Source: Pelosinus fermentans DSM 17108 (GTDB lineage: Bacteria > Bacillota > Negativicutes > DSM-13327). Taken from it: a stretch of 64,000 nucleotides of DNA. Position numbers and translations under genes: made by a program. The number at the start of each line of letters is the position of its first letter. The first letter of the stretch is position 1. Under the pieces are notes generated by a model, which did no database searches, had not been told where the DNA came from, and saw only the letters and a program-made list of their open reading frames with translations. The DNA lies in the NCBI RefSeq assembly GCF_000271485.2, contig NZ_AKVN02000001.1, positions 3,435,501 through 3,499,500 of the forward strand, read 5' to 3'. Shown in pieces: positions 43,427 through 52,987 of the stretch.

Positions 43427-44099
43427 TTCCAATCACCTCCTCTGGCTGTTTCCTTAGGGAACAAATTCGTTCAAATTGATTTATGATTTGTCTGTCATGA
43501 GTAGATACCACTAAGGTGCTGCCTGATTCTTTGGCAAACTGCCGCAGCATATCAAGTACCAGCAACCCATTATCCTGATCTAAACTGGCAGTTGGTTCGT
43601 CAGCCAAAATCAGGCTGGGCTTATTAATGACGGCTCTGGCAGCAGCCACTCGCTGTTGCTCTCCCATGCTGAGCTGGTGAGGAAACTTACCAAGTTTGTC
43701 GGATACCCCCACCTGGTCTAGCAATTGAATCGCCCATTGTCGCTGATCTTTCTTTGGAATCACATTTGCAAAACTCATAGCAACTAATAAATTATCCAAA
43801 ACAGTTAGGCTGGAAAGAAGATTTAATTTCTGAAAAACGTAACCGACTGCCTTGGCCCGCCATGTATCCCGCCAAGTCTCCGGCATAGATGAAAGAACAA
43901 TATCATTGAATTTTATCTCACCAGCAGTCGGTGTTAAGAGTCCTGAGATGAGATGTAACAGCGTAGTTTTTCCCGAACCGCTTGGACCAACCAATGCTAT
44001 CTGCTCGCCAGTCTGTATCATAAGATGATCAACAGCAACAGCCGTTATTGTCTGCAAAACATCACGGTATTCTTTTCTAACCTGATTGAGTTCTAACAT
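43401..44099 (-). CDS. ABC transporter ATP-binding protein (MacB/LolD family)
   Basis: A 232-residue ATPase. Walker A is LVGPSGSGKTTLLHLISGLL near residue 33, the signature LSMGEQQRVAAARAVIN near 138 and Walker B LILADEPTASLDQDNG near 158. ATG 44099 is favoured (GGAG 8 bases upstream, and family proteins begin here); ATG 44117 overlaps the previous stop as TAATG. The ATPase end overlaps the permease start. Together with the exported protein upstream it forms a three-gene unit. Confidence 0.9.
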   Translation of the reverse strand: MLELNQVRKEYRDVLQTITAVAVDHLMIQTGEQIALVGPSGSGKTTLLHLISGLLTPTAGEIKFNDIVLSSMPETWRDTWRAKAVGYVFQKLNLLSSLTVLDNLLVAMSFANVIPKKDQRQWAIQLLDQVGVSDKLGKFPHQLSMGEQQRVAAARAVINKPSLILADEPTASLDQDNGLLVLDMLRQFAKESGSTLVVSTHDRQIINQFERICSLRKQPEEVIGSATSNRLA

Positions 44100-44116
44100 C
44101 TTCTCATCTCCATCCA

Positions 44117-44653
44117 TTAATTAGCCTCTTCGATGTTATCGGCAACGATGCGCACCAAACTGACAAAACCAGTTTCCTCATCCATCTGATAACCTAATTC
44201 TAATTGCCCTGTCACGGTAATAGGTCGATCAAAAGGCAGTGCAGTGACCGCTTTTGAAAGCTTGATCAACACAATATCATCCGGCCAGTCAGCATCAGTT
44301 GAACAAAAAGGACAGATCGCCATAGGCACTTTTGTCAAAACAAAAAAGTTTAGCGTTGGTTTAAGAGGCGGTGCCATAAAGCCGCTTATTCGTACCTTTT
44401 TTCCTTTCAGACCTTCTAATTTCGGTGATAGCTCCAACCCCAGCGCCGAAGCACCACTATAAAATTCACTAAATTCAAGAGGGGCAGCTTCCTCACCAAA
44501 CCATGGCAGCCATGCCGGGGCCGCTTGAGCACGAGTGCAGAACAGGGACGATTCATTCCGAATCGTCCCATTCTGCCCTAACCAGTTTAGTGGCACCCAG
44601 ATTAACATCATAGCAATAATGACTCTGCTGATTCGTCTAGTTAATTTGTCCAT
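44117..44653 (-). CDS. DUF3299-like exported protein
   Basis: A 178-residue protein with an N-terminal signal or anchor segment (about residues 10-27) and a cleavable-looking region ending ARAQAAP. The core contains GKKVRISGFMAPPLKPTLNF near 85, VLTKVPMAICPFCSTDADWP near 105 and ITVTGQLELGYQMDEETGF near 142, which recall DUF3299 proteins. The CPFC motif could be redox- or metal-active. It is the first gene of the unit with the ABC ATPase and permease, so it may hand a metal or substrate to them. The function is not established. Confidence 0.7.
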   Translation of the reverse strand: MDKLTRRISRVIIAMMLIWVPLNWLGQNGTIRNESSLFCTRAQAAPAWLPWFGEEAAPLEFSEFYSGASALGLELSPKLEGLKGKKVRISGFMAPPLKPTLNFFVLTKVPMAICPFCSTDADWPDDIVLIKLSKAVTALPFDRPITVTGQLELGYQMDEETGFVSLVRIVADNIEEAN

Positions 44654-44687
44654 ATATTGCCTCCGGGTTATTTATTCATTTTTTTCG

Positions 44688-46502
44688 TTATTTCTTTTCT
44701 TTGCGACCGTCAAGTCCCAGGGCACGTACAATACCGTGAAACACTTCCGTATTATCCATAATACCCTTAAAGTAATCTGCCCCAGGACCTTCAGCTGTTA
44801 AGGGTACATCATCAGCGGAATGGACTTCTGACGGATCAGAAGCAGGAATATTACCCACTTTCAAATCCCCGCCTTGGGGAGCCCGTTTCGGATTGGCAAT
44901 CGCTTTACCATCAGCCATAATAGCCGGTGAAGTAGGAACGTCCTGGAACTTTTCGTTCTCATAATAATCGGGATGATTGGCGAACTGAACTGCCAATGTT
45001 ACATCCGGATTGGGATCGTCAGGAAAACCATCTCCGTCGGCATCAGCAAAAGTAGGCCAGCCAGCATTAGCATAAATGCGAACTGCTTCGCGGCCAGTTT
45101 TACCGTCTTTTTCATGGTAAGTGCCGGTAATGCTGGCGCCATGAGCATGATCCGCTACGACAATAATCAGCGTATCGCCATTCTTTTTGGCAAACTCTTT
45201 AGCAATGCCTACCGCTTTATCCATTTCGATCGTATCATAGGTAGCTCGCTGCCAGTCCATGGCATGAAGTTGTTTGTCAATCGAAGCGCCTTCTACCATG
45301 AGGAAAAAGCCCTTCTGATTCTTACTTAATACGTTAATGGCAGTCTTCGTCATGTCCATAAGAGTCGGCTGATCCGTGAATTTGCCGAGAACGGCGGGAT
45401 TTTTGGTTACCTCACGGTCAATATATACATCCATGTTATCCAGCTGGAAAAGGCCAAGTAGTTTATCCGGTGTGCCAGCCTGTTTTAATTGCGTCTTATT
45501 CGTTGCGATAGGATATCCCTGCTCTTTAAATTCTTCTATTATATTGCGTTCATCGCTCCGTTTGGAACCTGGTACACTTTTCGGTAAAAAGTGACGAGAA
45601 CCGCCTCCTAAAATAACATCCGGCCGATGCAATGGATTCAGCATTTCCTGCGCAATGAAATTCTGTTCACTTCGTTTGCGGGTATGAGCTAACATAGCTG
45701 CCGGAGTTGCATCCGTTATATTGGCAGTCGAGACAATACCAGTCGACATACCGCGAGTGCGTTTTACCAATTCAATAATATTTTCTACTTTGGGATCATC
45801 AAAAGGATCTTTGGTGCTGTCCGCATATACTCCCATAGCATTTACAGTACTTTTATGACCAGTAGCATAGGCTGAAGCACTGTTGGCGGAATCCGTTACC
45901 AATGAATCATTACCTGATGTTGTGATTAAAGCCAAATTTGACATTTTTTCCATTTCAAGAAGGTCATTATATTTGCCTTCGGTAATACCTTTAGAAAGAA
46001 TACGGGCCATTTGCCTTGCCTGCAGACTCATTCCATCTCCTACAAAAAGGATGACATTTTTCGCAGGTTTTTTAATCTTATCAGCAGGAACCTCGTAGTT
46101 TACGGTACGTTTTTCGGTACCTTTTTCGGTTTTCACGGTCACTGTCACAGTTACTTTTCCCGTTTGCGGAAAAGCAACTTCGTTAATGCGGTACGTACTC
46201 ATGTTGTCAAACTTAACAACTGCTTGCTTGCCAAAGAACGTTTCAGCTTCTTTACCATTTACCAGAACTTCAATAGCCCTGGCAGGAGCATCTGTTTTTG
46301 CTTCAATGGCAAAATCAAATTTTTGACCGACAAGAAATTTTGCCCGGTCAATGGGCATAATGTTGATGTTTGGTACTTTTGGCGCACTGTAAGCAGCATA
46401 GGATACTGTTACGCCAGACATAAGAGATGTTGCTACCAGCAGTGCCACTAACAATCGAAAACACCGTGACAGGCATAAAACAGACATTTTAGGATTATAC
46501 AC
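44688..46502 (-). CDS. Alkaline phosphatase (PhoA superfamily), exported
   Basis: A 604-residue exported phosphatase. GTG 46502 is the best start (GGAGG 6 bases upstream); an in-frame start 17 codons further up lacks one. A signal peptide (LLVALLVATSLMSGVTVSYA) is followed by an extra beta-type domain of about 110 residues, then the phosphatase domain: VGDGMSLQARQMAR near 155, nucleophile region VTDSANSASAYATGHKS near 203, VEGASIDKQLHAMDWQ near 400 and VVADHAHGASITGTYHE near 450, with the metal ligands D, D, H and H. It releases phosphate from organic esters outside the membrane. No pho box was found. It is separated from its neighbours by 34 bp and a terminator. Confidence 0.9.
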   Translation of the reverse strand: MYNPKMSVLCLSRCFRLLVALLVATSLMSGVTVSYAAYSAPKVPNINIMPIDRAKFLVGQKFDFAIEAKTDAPARAIEVLVNGKEAETFFGKQAVVKFDNMSTYRINEVAFPQTGKVTVTVTVKTEKGTEKRTVNYEVPADKIKKPAKNVILFVGDGMSLQARQMARILSKGITEGKYNDLLEMEKMSNLALITTSGNDSLVTDSANSASAYATGHKSTVNAMGVYADSTKDPFDDPKVENIIELVKRTRGMSTGIVSTANITDATPAAMLAHTRKRSEQNFIAQEMLNPLHRPDVILGGGSRHFLPKSVPGSKRSDERNIIEEFKEQGYPIATNKTQLKQAGTPDKLLGLFQLDNMDVYIDREVTKNPAVLGKFTDQPTLMDMTKTAINVLSKNQKGFFLMVEGASIDKQLHAMDWQRATYDTIEMDKAVGIAKEFAKKNGDTLIIVVADHAHGASITGTYHEKDGKTGREAVRIYANAGWPTFADADGDGFPDDPNPDVTLAVQFANHPDYYENEKFQDVPTSPAIMADGKAIANPKRAPQGGDLKVGNIPASDPSEVHSADDVPLTAEGPGADYFKGIMDNTEVFHGIVRALGLDGRKEKK

Positions 46503-46642
46503 AAGACACCTCCAACATATTTTATATTTGACAGGCTCGGTCCTTGCTCTCATTATGGCACTAAATTAGGTACAAAGGATTAATAATTTGTTAACGTTGT
46601 GTTAAAGTATTCCATTTACATTTTTCCAGATTTGCGTACTTA

Positions 46643-46676
46643 AAAGGACTGCTCTTTACAGAACAGCCCTTTTTCT
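46643..46676. terminator. Terminator between nad operon and phosphatase gene
   Basis: AAAGGACTG, CTCTTTACAGAA loop and CAGCCCTTTTT form a short stem-loop with T-runs in both directions. It ends the nadABC transcript on the minus strand. Confidence 0.65.
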
Positions 46677-46741
46677 TATATTTTCAGATTTATTTGTCAT
46701 CTATTAAGAAATTGATTAAATCACCTTCCAGTTTCTATATT

Positions 46742-47572
46742 TTACGATAATCTCATGCTAATGTCAGCTGTCTTTACCGAATGAGTCAGCTCACCGCTTG
46801 AAATAATATCCACTCCAGCAGCAGCCAGCTCTGCTATTCTTTCTAAAACCACATTTCCTGAAACTTCAACCAAAGCTTTCCCATCGACCATCTTTACAGC
46901 CTGCTCGATCATCCGAATGTGCATATTATCCAGCATAATAATGTCTGCACCCACTGACAAAGCTTCTTCTACCTGCTGCAAATCTTCAACTTCTACTTCT
47001 ATTTTTCTAAAAAATGCACCTTGACTGCGCACACGTTGTACTGCAATAGCAATACCTCCTGCAGCCTGAATATGATTATCTTTTATTAGTACCATAGAGT
47101 CCAATCCATAGCGGTGATTTTTCCCACCGCCAACCGTTACAGCATATTTCTCCAACATACGTAAGCCAGGCGTAGTTTTACGTGTATCCACGATAACTGC
47201 AGGAAAATCCTTTACAGCTTCGACATAACGCCTAGTATGAGTTGCGATTCCCGACATTCGCTGCAGCAAATTAAGAGCAACTCGTTCTCCCGCTAATAAG
47301 GAACGAGTATTTCCTGCCAGACTTGCTATTTTCTCTCCTGCTGGAATTGCAGTACCGTCGGCATGACAGGGATTAATCTGGATCTGAGAATCCAGTAAGG
47401 CAAAAACTTGAGCAAATACCTGCATTCCTGCTAAAATGAGATTTTGCTTCGCCAGAAGAAACCCTTGGGATATATGGTCCTCAGGGAAAATCGCTTCACT
47501 GGTAATATCACCAAAGCCAATATCTTCCAATAAAGACCTGCGCAGCAGATCATCTAATGCTAACTTGTTCAT
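46742..47572 (-). CDS. nadC: Nicotinate-nucleotide pyrophosphorylase (quinolinate phosphoribosyltransferase)
   Basis: A 276-residue enzyme converting quinolinate plus PRPP to nicotinate mononucleotide. ATG 47572 is chosen (AAGGGAG 8 bases upstream), rather than an in-frame codon 102 bases further up. Signatures: LLEDIGFGDITSEAIF near residue 12, AGERVALNLLQRMSGIATHT near 88, VDTRKTTPGLRMLEKYAV near 125, GGGKNHRYGLDSMVLIKDNH near 144 and VEVEDLQQVEEALSVGADI near 188. It overlaps the nadB end by 23 bp and closes the NAD operon. Confidence 0.96.
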   Translation of the reverse strand: MNKLALDDLLRRSLLEDIGFGDITSEAIFPEDHISQGFLLAKQNLILAGMQVFAQVFALLDSQIQINPCHADGTAIPAGEKIASLAGNTRSLLAGERVALNLLQRMSGIATHTRRYVEAVKDFPAVIVDTRKTTPGLRMLEKYAVTVGGGKNHRYGLDSMVLIKDNHIQAAGGIAIAVQRVRSQGAFFRKIEVEVEDLQQVEEALSVGADIIMLDNMHIRMIEQAVKMVDGKALVEVSGNVVLERIAELAAAGVDIISSGELTHSVKTADISMRLS

Positions 47573-49163
47573 GTAAAACACTCCCTTTTCCCCATTGCTG
47601 GACCACATGCTTAGAAAAATCTGCATCTTTTTTTTCAGGGTAATCCTCGCGGTAATGCGTCCCTCTGCTCTCACACCGCAGCAACGCTGCTTTTAGTACT
47701 AATTCCGCCAACTGACAAGCATTATACCCATGATACTCCTGAATACTAGTAACATAAGAACTATCTCTATTTTCTTCTTGCTGTAACACCTTCAGCGCTG
47801 AACACATAGACTCACCTTTGCGTACTACTCCTGCTACTTTATCTAAAGTGATTCCTAACTTCTTAGTATCACACCAATGACGCAATATTGTGCCGTCAAT
47901 CATGGCTTTCCTGCGAATTAGGGAATGGATGGCAGGAAATCCTTGATTTATAGCCTGAGCCACTCTCCGTCCAAAGACAACGCCCTCCAGCAGTGAATTG
48001 CTGGCAAGCCGGTTTGCACCATGCAAACCTGTAGCTGCCACTTCCCCACAGGCAAACAAACATGGCAATGTCGTCTGCCCCCAAAGATTCGTAGCGATAC
48101 CGCCAATGGTATAATGAGCTGCTGGTGCTATGGGTATTAAATCTTTTTCCATATAATAACCATTTCCCAGCAATTCCCCATAGACCTGCCGAAAGCGATC
48201 TATTAAAAATTCTTTTCCAAGATGCCGGGCATCTAGGAATACAACCTCTTGCTTAACAGACTGCAACTCGGTAACAATGGCGCGAGAAACTTCATCCCGG
48301 GGAGCCAGTTCACCGTCCCCATGATAAGAAAACATAAATCGTTCCCCTGCTGCATTACGCAGTATGGCCCCTTCCCCTCGAAGCGCTTCTGTTAATAAAA
48401 ATATATCCCCTGATAATGTGGCAAAGGACGTCGGATGAAACTGGACAAATTCCATATCCGCAATGGCAGCTCCGGCTCGATATGCCGCAGCAATTCCATC
48501 ACCATTTGCCGTGATGCTATTGGTAGAACGGGCAAATAAGCCGCTATAACCACCAGTAGCCATTACGACAGCATAGGCACGAAGTGTAACTAATTTTTCA
48601 GAATGTAGAACAATACAACCATAACACTGATCATTCTGCGTTAAAAGATCGACTACAAAACAATGATCAAGCATCTCTATATTTTCCTGCATTTGAATTT
48701 GTTTTGCCATCGTCTCTGCAATATGCCGCCCTGTTGAATCATAGTAATGTACAATTCGGTGGTGAGAATGCCCTGCTTCTTTACCCAAATACAGCCCGTC
48801 TTCCCCCCGGTTAAAATCAGCACCTAAAGACTGCAAGAAATCCAGTGAATTCGGCGCTTCTCTTATTGTGGTCTCCACTGCTGGTTCATGGCACAAACCT
48901 CTGCCTACCCGCAGTGTATCAGCAATGTGCTCTTCTAAGCTGTCATCAGCCCCTAAAGAAATCGCCATCCCTCCTTGGGCTTTATAAGTGCTGCTTTCCT
49001 CAAGATGTTCCTTACTAACAAGGGCTACCTTAAGCTTCGGATCTAAAGACAGGGCAACTGTCATGCCTGCAATTCCTGCACCAATAATGATAACATCATA
49101 ATTTATGTCATCCAACTCAGCAATATTTATCTCAGGTGATACAATATAGCTTCGTTCTGCCAT
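47550..49163 (-). CDS. nadB: L-aspartate oxidase
   Basis: A 537-residue FAD enzyme that oxidises aspartate to iminoaspartate. The FAD motif VIIIGAGIAGMTVALSL lies near residue 25, with AQGGMAISLGADDS near 64, HHRIVHYYDSTGRHIAETM near 133, EFVQFHPTSFA near 243 and HYTIGGIATNLWGQT near 350. It is translated from an ATG overlapping the nadA stop (TAATG). Fumarate can replace oxygen as acceptor in anaerobes. Confidence 0.96.
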   Translation of the reverse strand: MAERSYIVSPEINIAELDDINYDVIIIGAGIAGMTVALSLDPKLKVALVSKEHLEESSTYKAQGGMAISLGADDSLEEHIADTLRVGRGLCHEPAVETTIREAPNSLDFLQSLGADFNRGEDGLYLGKEAGHSHHRIVHYYDSTGRHIAETMAKQIQMQENIEMLDHCFVVDLLTQNDQCYGCIVLHSEKLVTLRAYAVVMATGGYSGLFARSTNSITANGDGIAAAYRAGAAIADMEFVQFHPTSFATLSGDIFLLTEALRGEGAILRNAAGERFMFSYHGDGELAPRDEVSRAIVTELQSVKQEVVFLDARHLGKEFLIDRFRQVYGELLGNGYYMEKDLIPIAPAAHYTIGGIATNLWGQTTLPCLFACGEVAATGLHGANRLASNSLLEGVVFGRRVAQAINQGFPAIHSLIRRKAMIDGTILRHWCDTKKLGITLDKVAGVVRKGESMCSALKVLQQEENRDSSYVTSIQEYHGYNACQLAELVLKAALLRCESRGTHYREDYPEKKDADFSKHVVQQWGKGSVLHEQVSIR

Positions 49164-50068
49164 TACACTACCTCCAGCATTTTTTGCAATGTGATCTGTG
49201 CCCGTAAAGCATATTCCGACTCCACATGAATTTCATATTGCTGATCATTTAATGCTCGATAGATACTTTCCAGTCTAGTCTTTTTCATATTAGGACATAT
49301 CAACCCCGGATGCAGTAAGAAAAAATGCTTGCTAGGCAAAGTCTCTTTGAGGGTACATACAACTCCCATTTCTGTGCCAATCACAAATGTGCTTTCCTCA
49401 GAGAGTTGTGCATAACGAATAATCTCGGATGTACTGCCAACAAAGTCAGCTAAAGCAGCTACTGCCGGATTGCACTCCGGATGAATTAAAATTTTTGCTG
49501 TAGGATATAATTCTCGAACCTGATGTACATCTTTAGGTTGTACTTTAGCATGGGTAACACAGTGACCTTTCCAAAGAATTAACTCCTTGTCCGGCACTTG
49601 TTTGGCAACATAATCGCCCAAATTCTCATCGGGAACGAAAATAACCTTACGATCAGGCAGAGAGGCAACAATTTTAACTGCATTAGCCGAAGTGCAGCAT
49701 ATATCACTCTCGGCCTTTACCTCTGCCGATGAATTAATATAGCAGACGACCGGTACACCAGGATGCTCAGATTTTAAAATACGTAAGCCTTCTGCTGTAA
49801 TCATTTCTGCTAATGGACAGCCAGCATCCTTTTCTGGTAATAATACAGTTTTTGTTGGCGATACGATTTTGGCTGTTTCCGCCATAAAGCGAACACCACA
49901 AAACACAATTACATCCTGTTGGCTGTTAGCTGCCAATTTACTTAAATAAAAAGAATCTCCGACATAGTCTGCAACCTTTTGCACCTCTTCTAATTGATAA
50001 TTATGTGCTAAAATCACCGCATTGCGTTCTTGTTTCAAACGCTGAATCTCCCTTGTTAACTCCAGCAA
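49163..50068 (-). CDS. nadA: Quinolinate synthase A
   Basis: A 301-residue iron-sulfur enzyme condensing iminoaspartate with dihydroxyacetone phosphate. TTG 50068 is preferred (AAGGAG 8 bases upstream); GTG 50077 is nearly touching that site. Signatures: ILAHNYQLEEVQKVADYVGD near residue 19, VFCGVRFMAETAKI near 55, CYINSSAEVKAESDICCTSA near 108, LIHPECNPAVAALADFVGST near 193 and HPGLICPNMKKTRLESIYRA near 252. The three cluster cysteines are in FCGV, CCTSAN and ICPN. It is the first gene of nadABC. Confidence 0.96.
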   Translation of the reverse strand: MLELTREIQRLKQERNAVILAHNYQLEEVQKVADYVGDSFYLSKLAANSQQDVIVFCGVRFMAETAKIVSPTKTVLLPEKDAGCPLAEMITAEGLRILKSEHPGVPVVCYINSSAEVKAESDICCTSANAVKIVASLPDRKVIFVPDENLGDYVAKQVPDKELILWKGHCVTHAKVQPKDVHQVRELYPTAKILIHPECNPAVAALADFVGSTSEIIRYAQLSEESTFVIGTEMGVVCTLKETLPSKHFFLLHPGLICPNMKKTRLESIYRALNDQQYEIHVESEYALRAQITLQKMLEVV

Positions 50069-50215
50069 TATTTTCACTCCTTATTCCCTAATTTATAATC
50101 TTCCTCTGTACTTCTTTCCATTTTAAAAACTAGATTCATTCTTACTATACCTACGATTTACTCAGTGACTAATTTCAAAGTCAGCCATTCGTCCAGATTA
50201 AGTCTTCTTCAACTC

Positions 50216-50264
50216 ATTGTAAGCTATCGTCTTCACTTATGTCAATGCAGGTGTAAAGACACCA
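50216..50264 (-). promoter_or_regulatory. nadABC promoter with NiaR-like operator
   Basis: On the minus strand TTGACA (50241-50246) and TACAAT (50216-50221), 19 bases apart, form a sigma-A-type promoter. Adjacent to the -35 lies the palindrome GGTGTAAAGACACC (50251-50264). It resembles the operator of NiaR (YrxA), the niacin-responsive repressor of NAD synthesis in Firmicutes. niaR itself is not in the window. Confidence 0.65.
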
Positions 50265-50293
50265 CTGCCAAAAAAAAATATCTTGATACTCGA

Positions 50294-50350
50294 AAAAAGC
50301 CCCATACATCTAGAATCGTTTCTAATCGATTTTAAATGTATGGGGTCTTT
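50294..50350 (-). terminator. Terminator after the AAA-RyR gene
   Basis: CCCCATACAT and ATGTATGGGG form the outer stem, with A/T flanks, 55 bp after the gene's stop codon on the minus strand. Confidence 0.75.
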
Positions 50351-50404
50351 TGATTGATAAGCAATTTGTCTATACAGTGTAATATACTATTTATTCTTAA
50401 CAGA

Positions 50405-52987
50405 TTACATTTCCGTCTCACAATCGCATAAAAATTTAAGTCGTTCCATCTTAAAATTTGCATTTGCCAGAATTTCCGGCCAAATCGTCACCATTTGGTA
50501 AATTTTATATTGGTTCTCCTTAGGCAGACTATTCCACTTGACAAGGGTTGGATCTGTTTTTTTCGTCTTGTCTTTTACATTCCCCTTTTTCCAGCCAGCC
50601 CCTTTACGATAGCGGCACCAGTGAGTATGTTCATATGCAGCAAGCATATCCAATTCTCTTTGTGTAAACTCTACAATAGGTGGAGTTTCCTTAACAGAAA
50701 TAACATCATAGTTAATTGTCAGCAAAGCATTGGGAATATTTCTTGCCTGATTACGAGCAGATTCTTTAAGATCTTCATCAAGATCTTCCCATTTTTTTAG
50801 TAATTCAGAATCTACATTTGTATGATGATGATTGAGTTCTCTATATTTCTCATGAATGGCAATCGCCAGACTTTCAATTTTCTCACTAAAAAAAGTATCA
50901 TGCATCAAGTGGCGCAGGAATTCCTCTTCATCAACATGTAATCTCAGCTGCTCTTGGGACGGCAAGTATGATTGTTCCCATTTTTTTGCATTGGTGAGCA
51001 GACTCATTTCCAGTATGGCTTCCATTGATCTTGATTCATGCTTATACCTTGGAATTTTAAGCATTGCCCGCAATACTCCATTATCAATTTGGGCTTCGCC
51101 TTTATCTTTAATAAGGTGAGGCACCTTTCTCTCTAACAGGGCACGCAGCAGCATCGCCCGGCGAATAATAAACAATTGATCGTTGTGCTGATTGGTCTGA
51201 TTGGGACCCAATATATTGACATAGCCTCTTAAGCGGCTTAAGAAATCCGGCCCCTTTGCCCCTTTGAAATCTAGTAAAAATCGTTTACGTTCCTCTTCAT
51301 CTTCAATATCTTCACCACAAAAGTCTTGGAGAGTACTGCTTGTGCCGCCAGCAAATACAAAGATCGCTTTACCAATCGAATGAAGAGAGTCCCCTTCCCT
51401 AAATACACCATCCTGCATAGGTGCTAAAAAGTATTTTAGCCAGCCCAGTTTTTCTCCAAAAGGAGAATCAAATTCATCAAAAAATACGAGGGGAAGCTTA
51501 CCTTCCAAACACACATCCCTTACCTTGTGAAAGGCATTGATTAACTCTAAGGGAGTGCTTAGCTGGGATAGATTAAAATTCAGTTTCTTAATGAGCCTGG
51601 GTGCAATACTGGAGGCGATTTCTGTTACGCCAAAGGACTTTCCTGACCCGGGAGTTCCAAAGACTGCCATACATAGCGGACGAGGTGCATTATTCGTAGA
51701 AATATACTCCGTCATTAGGTTCTTAATACTTCTGTAACTTTCAATTTCTCCCCTATCCACAGTTTGTAAATTTCCAAACTGGGCAATCGGTATAAATTTA
51801 AGCGCATGTTGTACACCATTTTTGACAATGTTATATGCAATTTCTGCCAAGTTGGTTGAGCTGTTATCTTTGAGTATATACCAGCAAGATTGGCAGCTGA
51901 CATTGTCTGCAAGCCGTATGACTACATCTTGTACATGTTCTTTATATATAAAGTCATCTTCGCCTTCTAAGAAGATGTCAGGATTAGGAAAGGGAGCAAC
52001 TCCCATATTTTTACCGAACCCTTCGATAAAGTATTTCTGCGCAGCAACAATTCCTTCCCGTATTCCTTCACCTATTGACGCCGCCAACTCTTCGTTATTC
52101 TCATGCCCCATCACAATGCTGCGTGCAATTCCAGACACAAAGCATGAAGTAAAACCAGACATTTTTCCTTGACTATCTGTAATAAATTCTCCTTCAAACT
52201 CGTAAGGCAAAAAATACAAACACGATTCAGGCACACTCTCATTTTTATAATAAATGGCACCTTCCAGACCAAAAAGAACAACAAGGTGACGGCATTGCGT
52301 CAAAAAAGCAAGATTCGGACTATTGTTAATCTGCCACACGAAATCCTGTGCAGTCCTTTCCCATGAAAGACTTCTGCTAATGTTAACCCCTTTTGAACGT
52401 AAATCATCACTATTGATAATAACGATCGTTCTATCCATATGATTCTTCTCGAGATTTTTCCAAAGAAGAGTTGTATTGATTGGGTTACTCATTTTATATA
52501 AAATAGTTGGTGACTTATCAGGCATTTTTAAGGCTAGGGGCCAAAACTCTTCATTCGAATGATATCCGTTATTTTCATCATCAATAATAACCATCTCAGC
52601 ATTTGCGTCATCATTGGCAATTGGCAGCAATTTAGGTACGCCAGAAGCCGGTCCTGCAAACCCCAGTAGACGTTTCACTCTGTACACTTTATCATTATTC
52701 TTTTTATTACCAAACACAGGAAACAGTTCTACTTCTGCCATTGCTCTTAGATATTCCTTTGATGCAATCGATTCAAGGTCATGTATGTGAGGAGAGAGTA
52801 CACAAGACCCTGTTGCTAACGTTACTAGCTTCGCTAATAACAGTGCTTCACCGGGCATTAAAACACTATGTATGTTTAAACTGTTTTGCCAATTCAGCCC
52901 TTTACTATTTTGAGGATCTGTAGTCCAATATAGAGAGTTTATGCATATATCTCCAGAAATAACAATTTTTAAATTATTACATTGCAT
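50405..52987 (-). CDS. Large fusion protein: degenerate PfkB-like domain, AAA+ ATPase and tandem RyR-like domains
   Basis: An 860-residue protein I cannot assign to a characterised system. ATG 52987 is chosen (AAGGAG 8 bases upstream). Residues 1-320 resemble a PfkB/ribokinase fold (HLVVLFGLEGAIYY near 234; then SGFTSCFVSGIA near 277). The catalytic GAGD of active kinases is replaced by GFTS, so it is probably a pseudokinase or ligand sensor. Residues 430-620 are AAA+, with Walker A FGTPGSGKSFG (near 443) and Walker B LPLVFFDEFDS. The C terminus has two RyR-like repeats, IHEKYRELNHHHTNVDSELL (near 710) and YEHTHWCRYRKGAGWKKGNV (near 785). It is a single-gene unit with its own terminator. Confidence 0.75.
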   Translation of the reverse strand: MQCNNLKIVISGDICINSLYWTTDPQNSKGLNWQNSLNIHSVLMPGEALLLAKLVTLATGSCVLSPHIHDLESIASKEYLRAMAEVELFPVFGNKKNNDKVYRVKRLLGFAGPASGVPKLLPIANDDANAEMVIIDDENNGYHSNEEFWPLALKMPDKSPTILYKMSNPINTTLLWKNLEKNHMDRTIVIINSDDLRSKGVNISRSLSWERTAQDFVWQINNSPNLAFLTQCRHLVVLFGLEGAIYYKNESVPESCLYFLPYEFEGEFITDSQGKMSGFTSCFVSGIARSIVMGHENNEELAASIGEGIREGIVAAQKYFIEGFGKNMGVAPFPNPDIFLEGEDDFIYKEHVQDVVIRLADNVSCQSCWYILKDNSSTNLAEIAYNIVKNGVQHALKFIPIAQFGNLQTVDRGEIESYRSIKNLMTEYISTNNAPRPLCMAVFGTPGSGKSFGVTEIASSIAPRLIKKLNFNLSQLSTPLELINAFHKVRDVCLEGKLPLVFFDEFDSPFGEKLGWLKYFLAPMQDGVFREGDSLHSIGKAIFVFAGGTSSTLQDFCGEDIEDEEERKRFLLDFKGAKGPDFLSRLRGYVNILGPNQTNQHNDQLFIIRRAMLLRALLERKVPHLIKDKGEAQIDNGVLRAMLKIPRYKHESRSMEAILEMSLLTNAKKWEQSYLPSQEQLRLHVDEEEFLRHLMHDTFFSEKIESLAIAIHEKYRELNHHHTNVDSELLKKWEDLDEDLKESARNQARNIPNALLTINYDVISVKETPPIVEFTQRELDMLAAYEHTHWCRYRKGAGWKKGNVKDKTKKTDPTLVKWNSLPKENQYKIYQMVTIWPEILANANFKMERLKFLCDCETEM

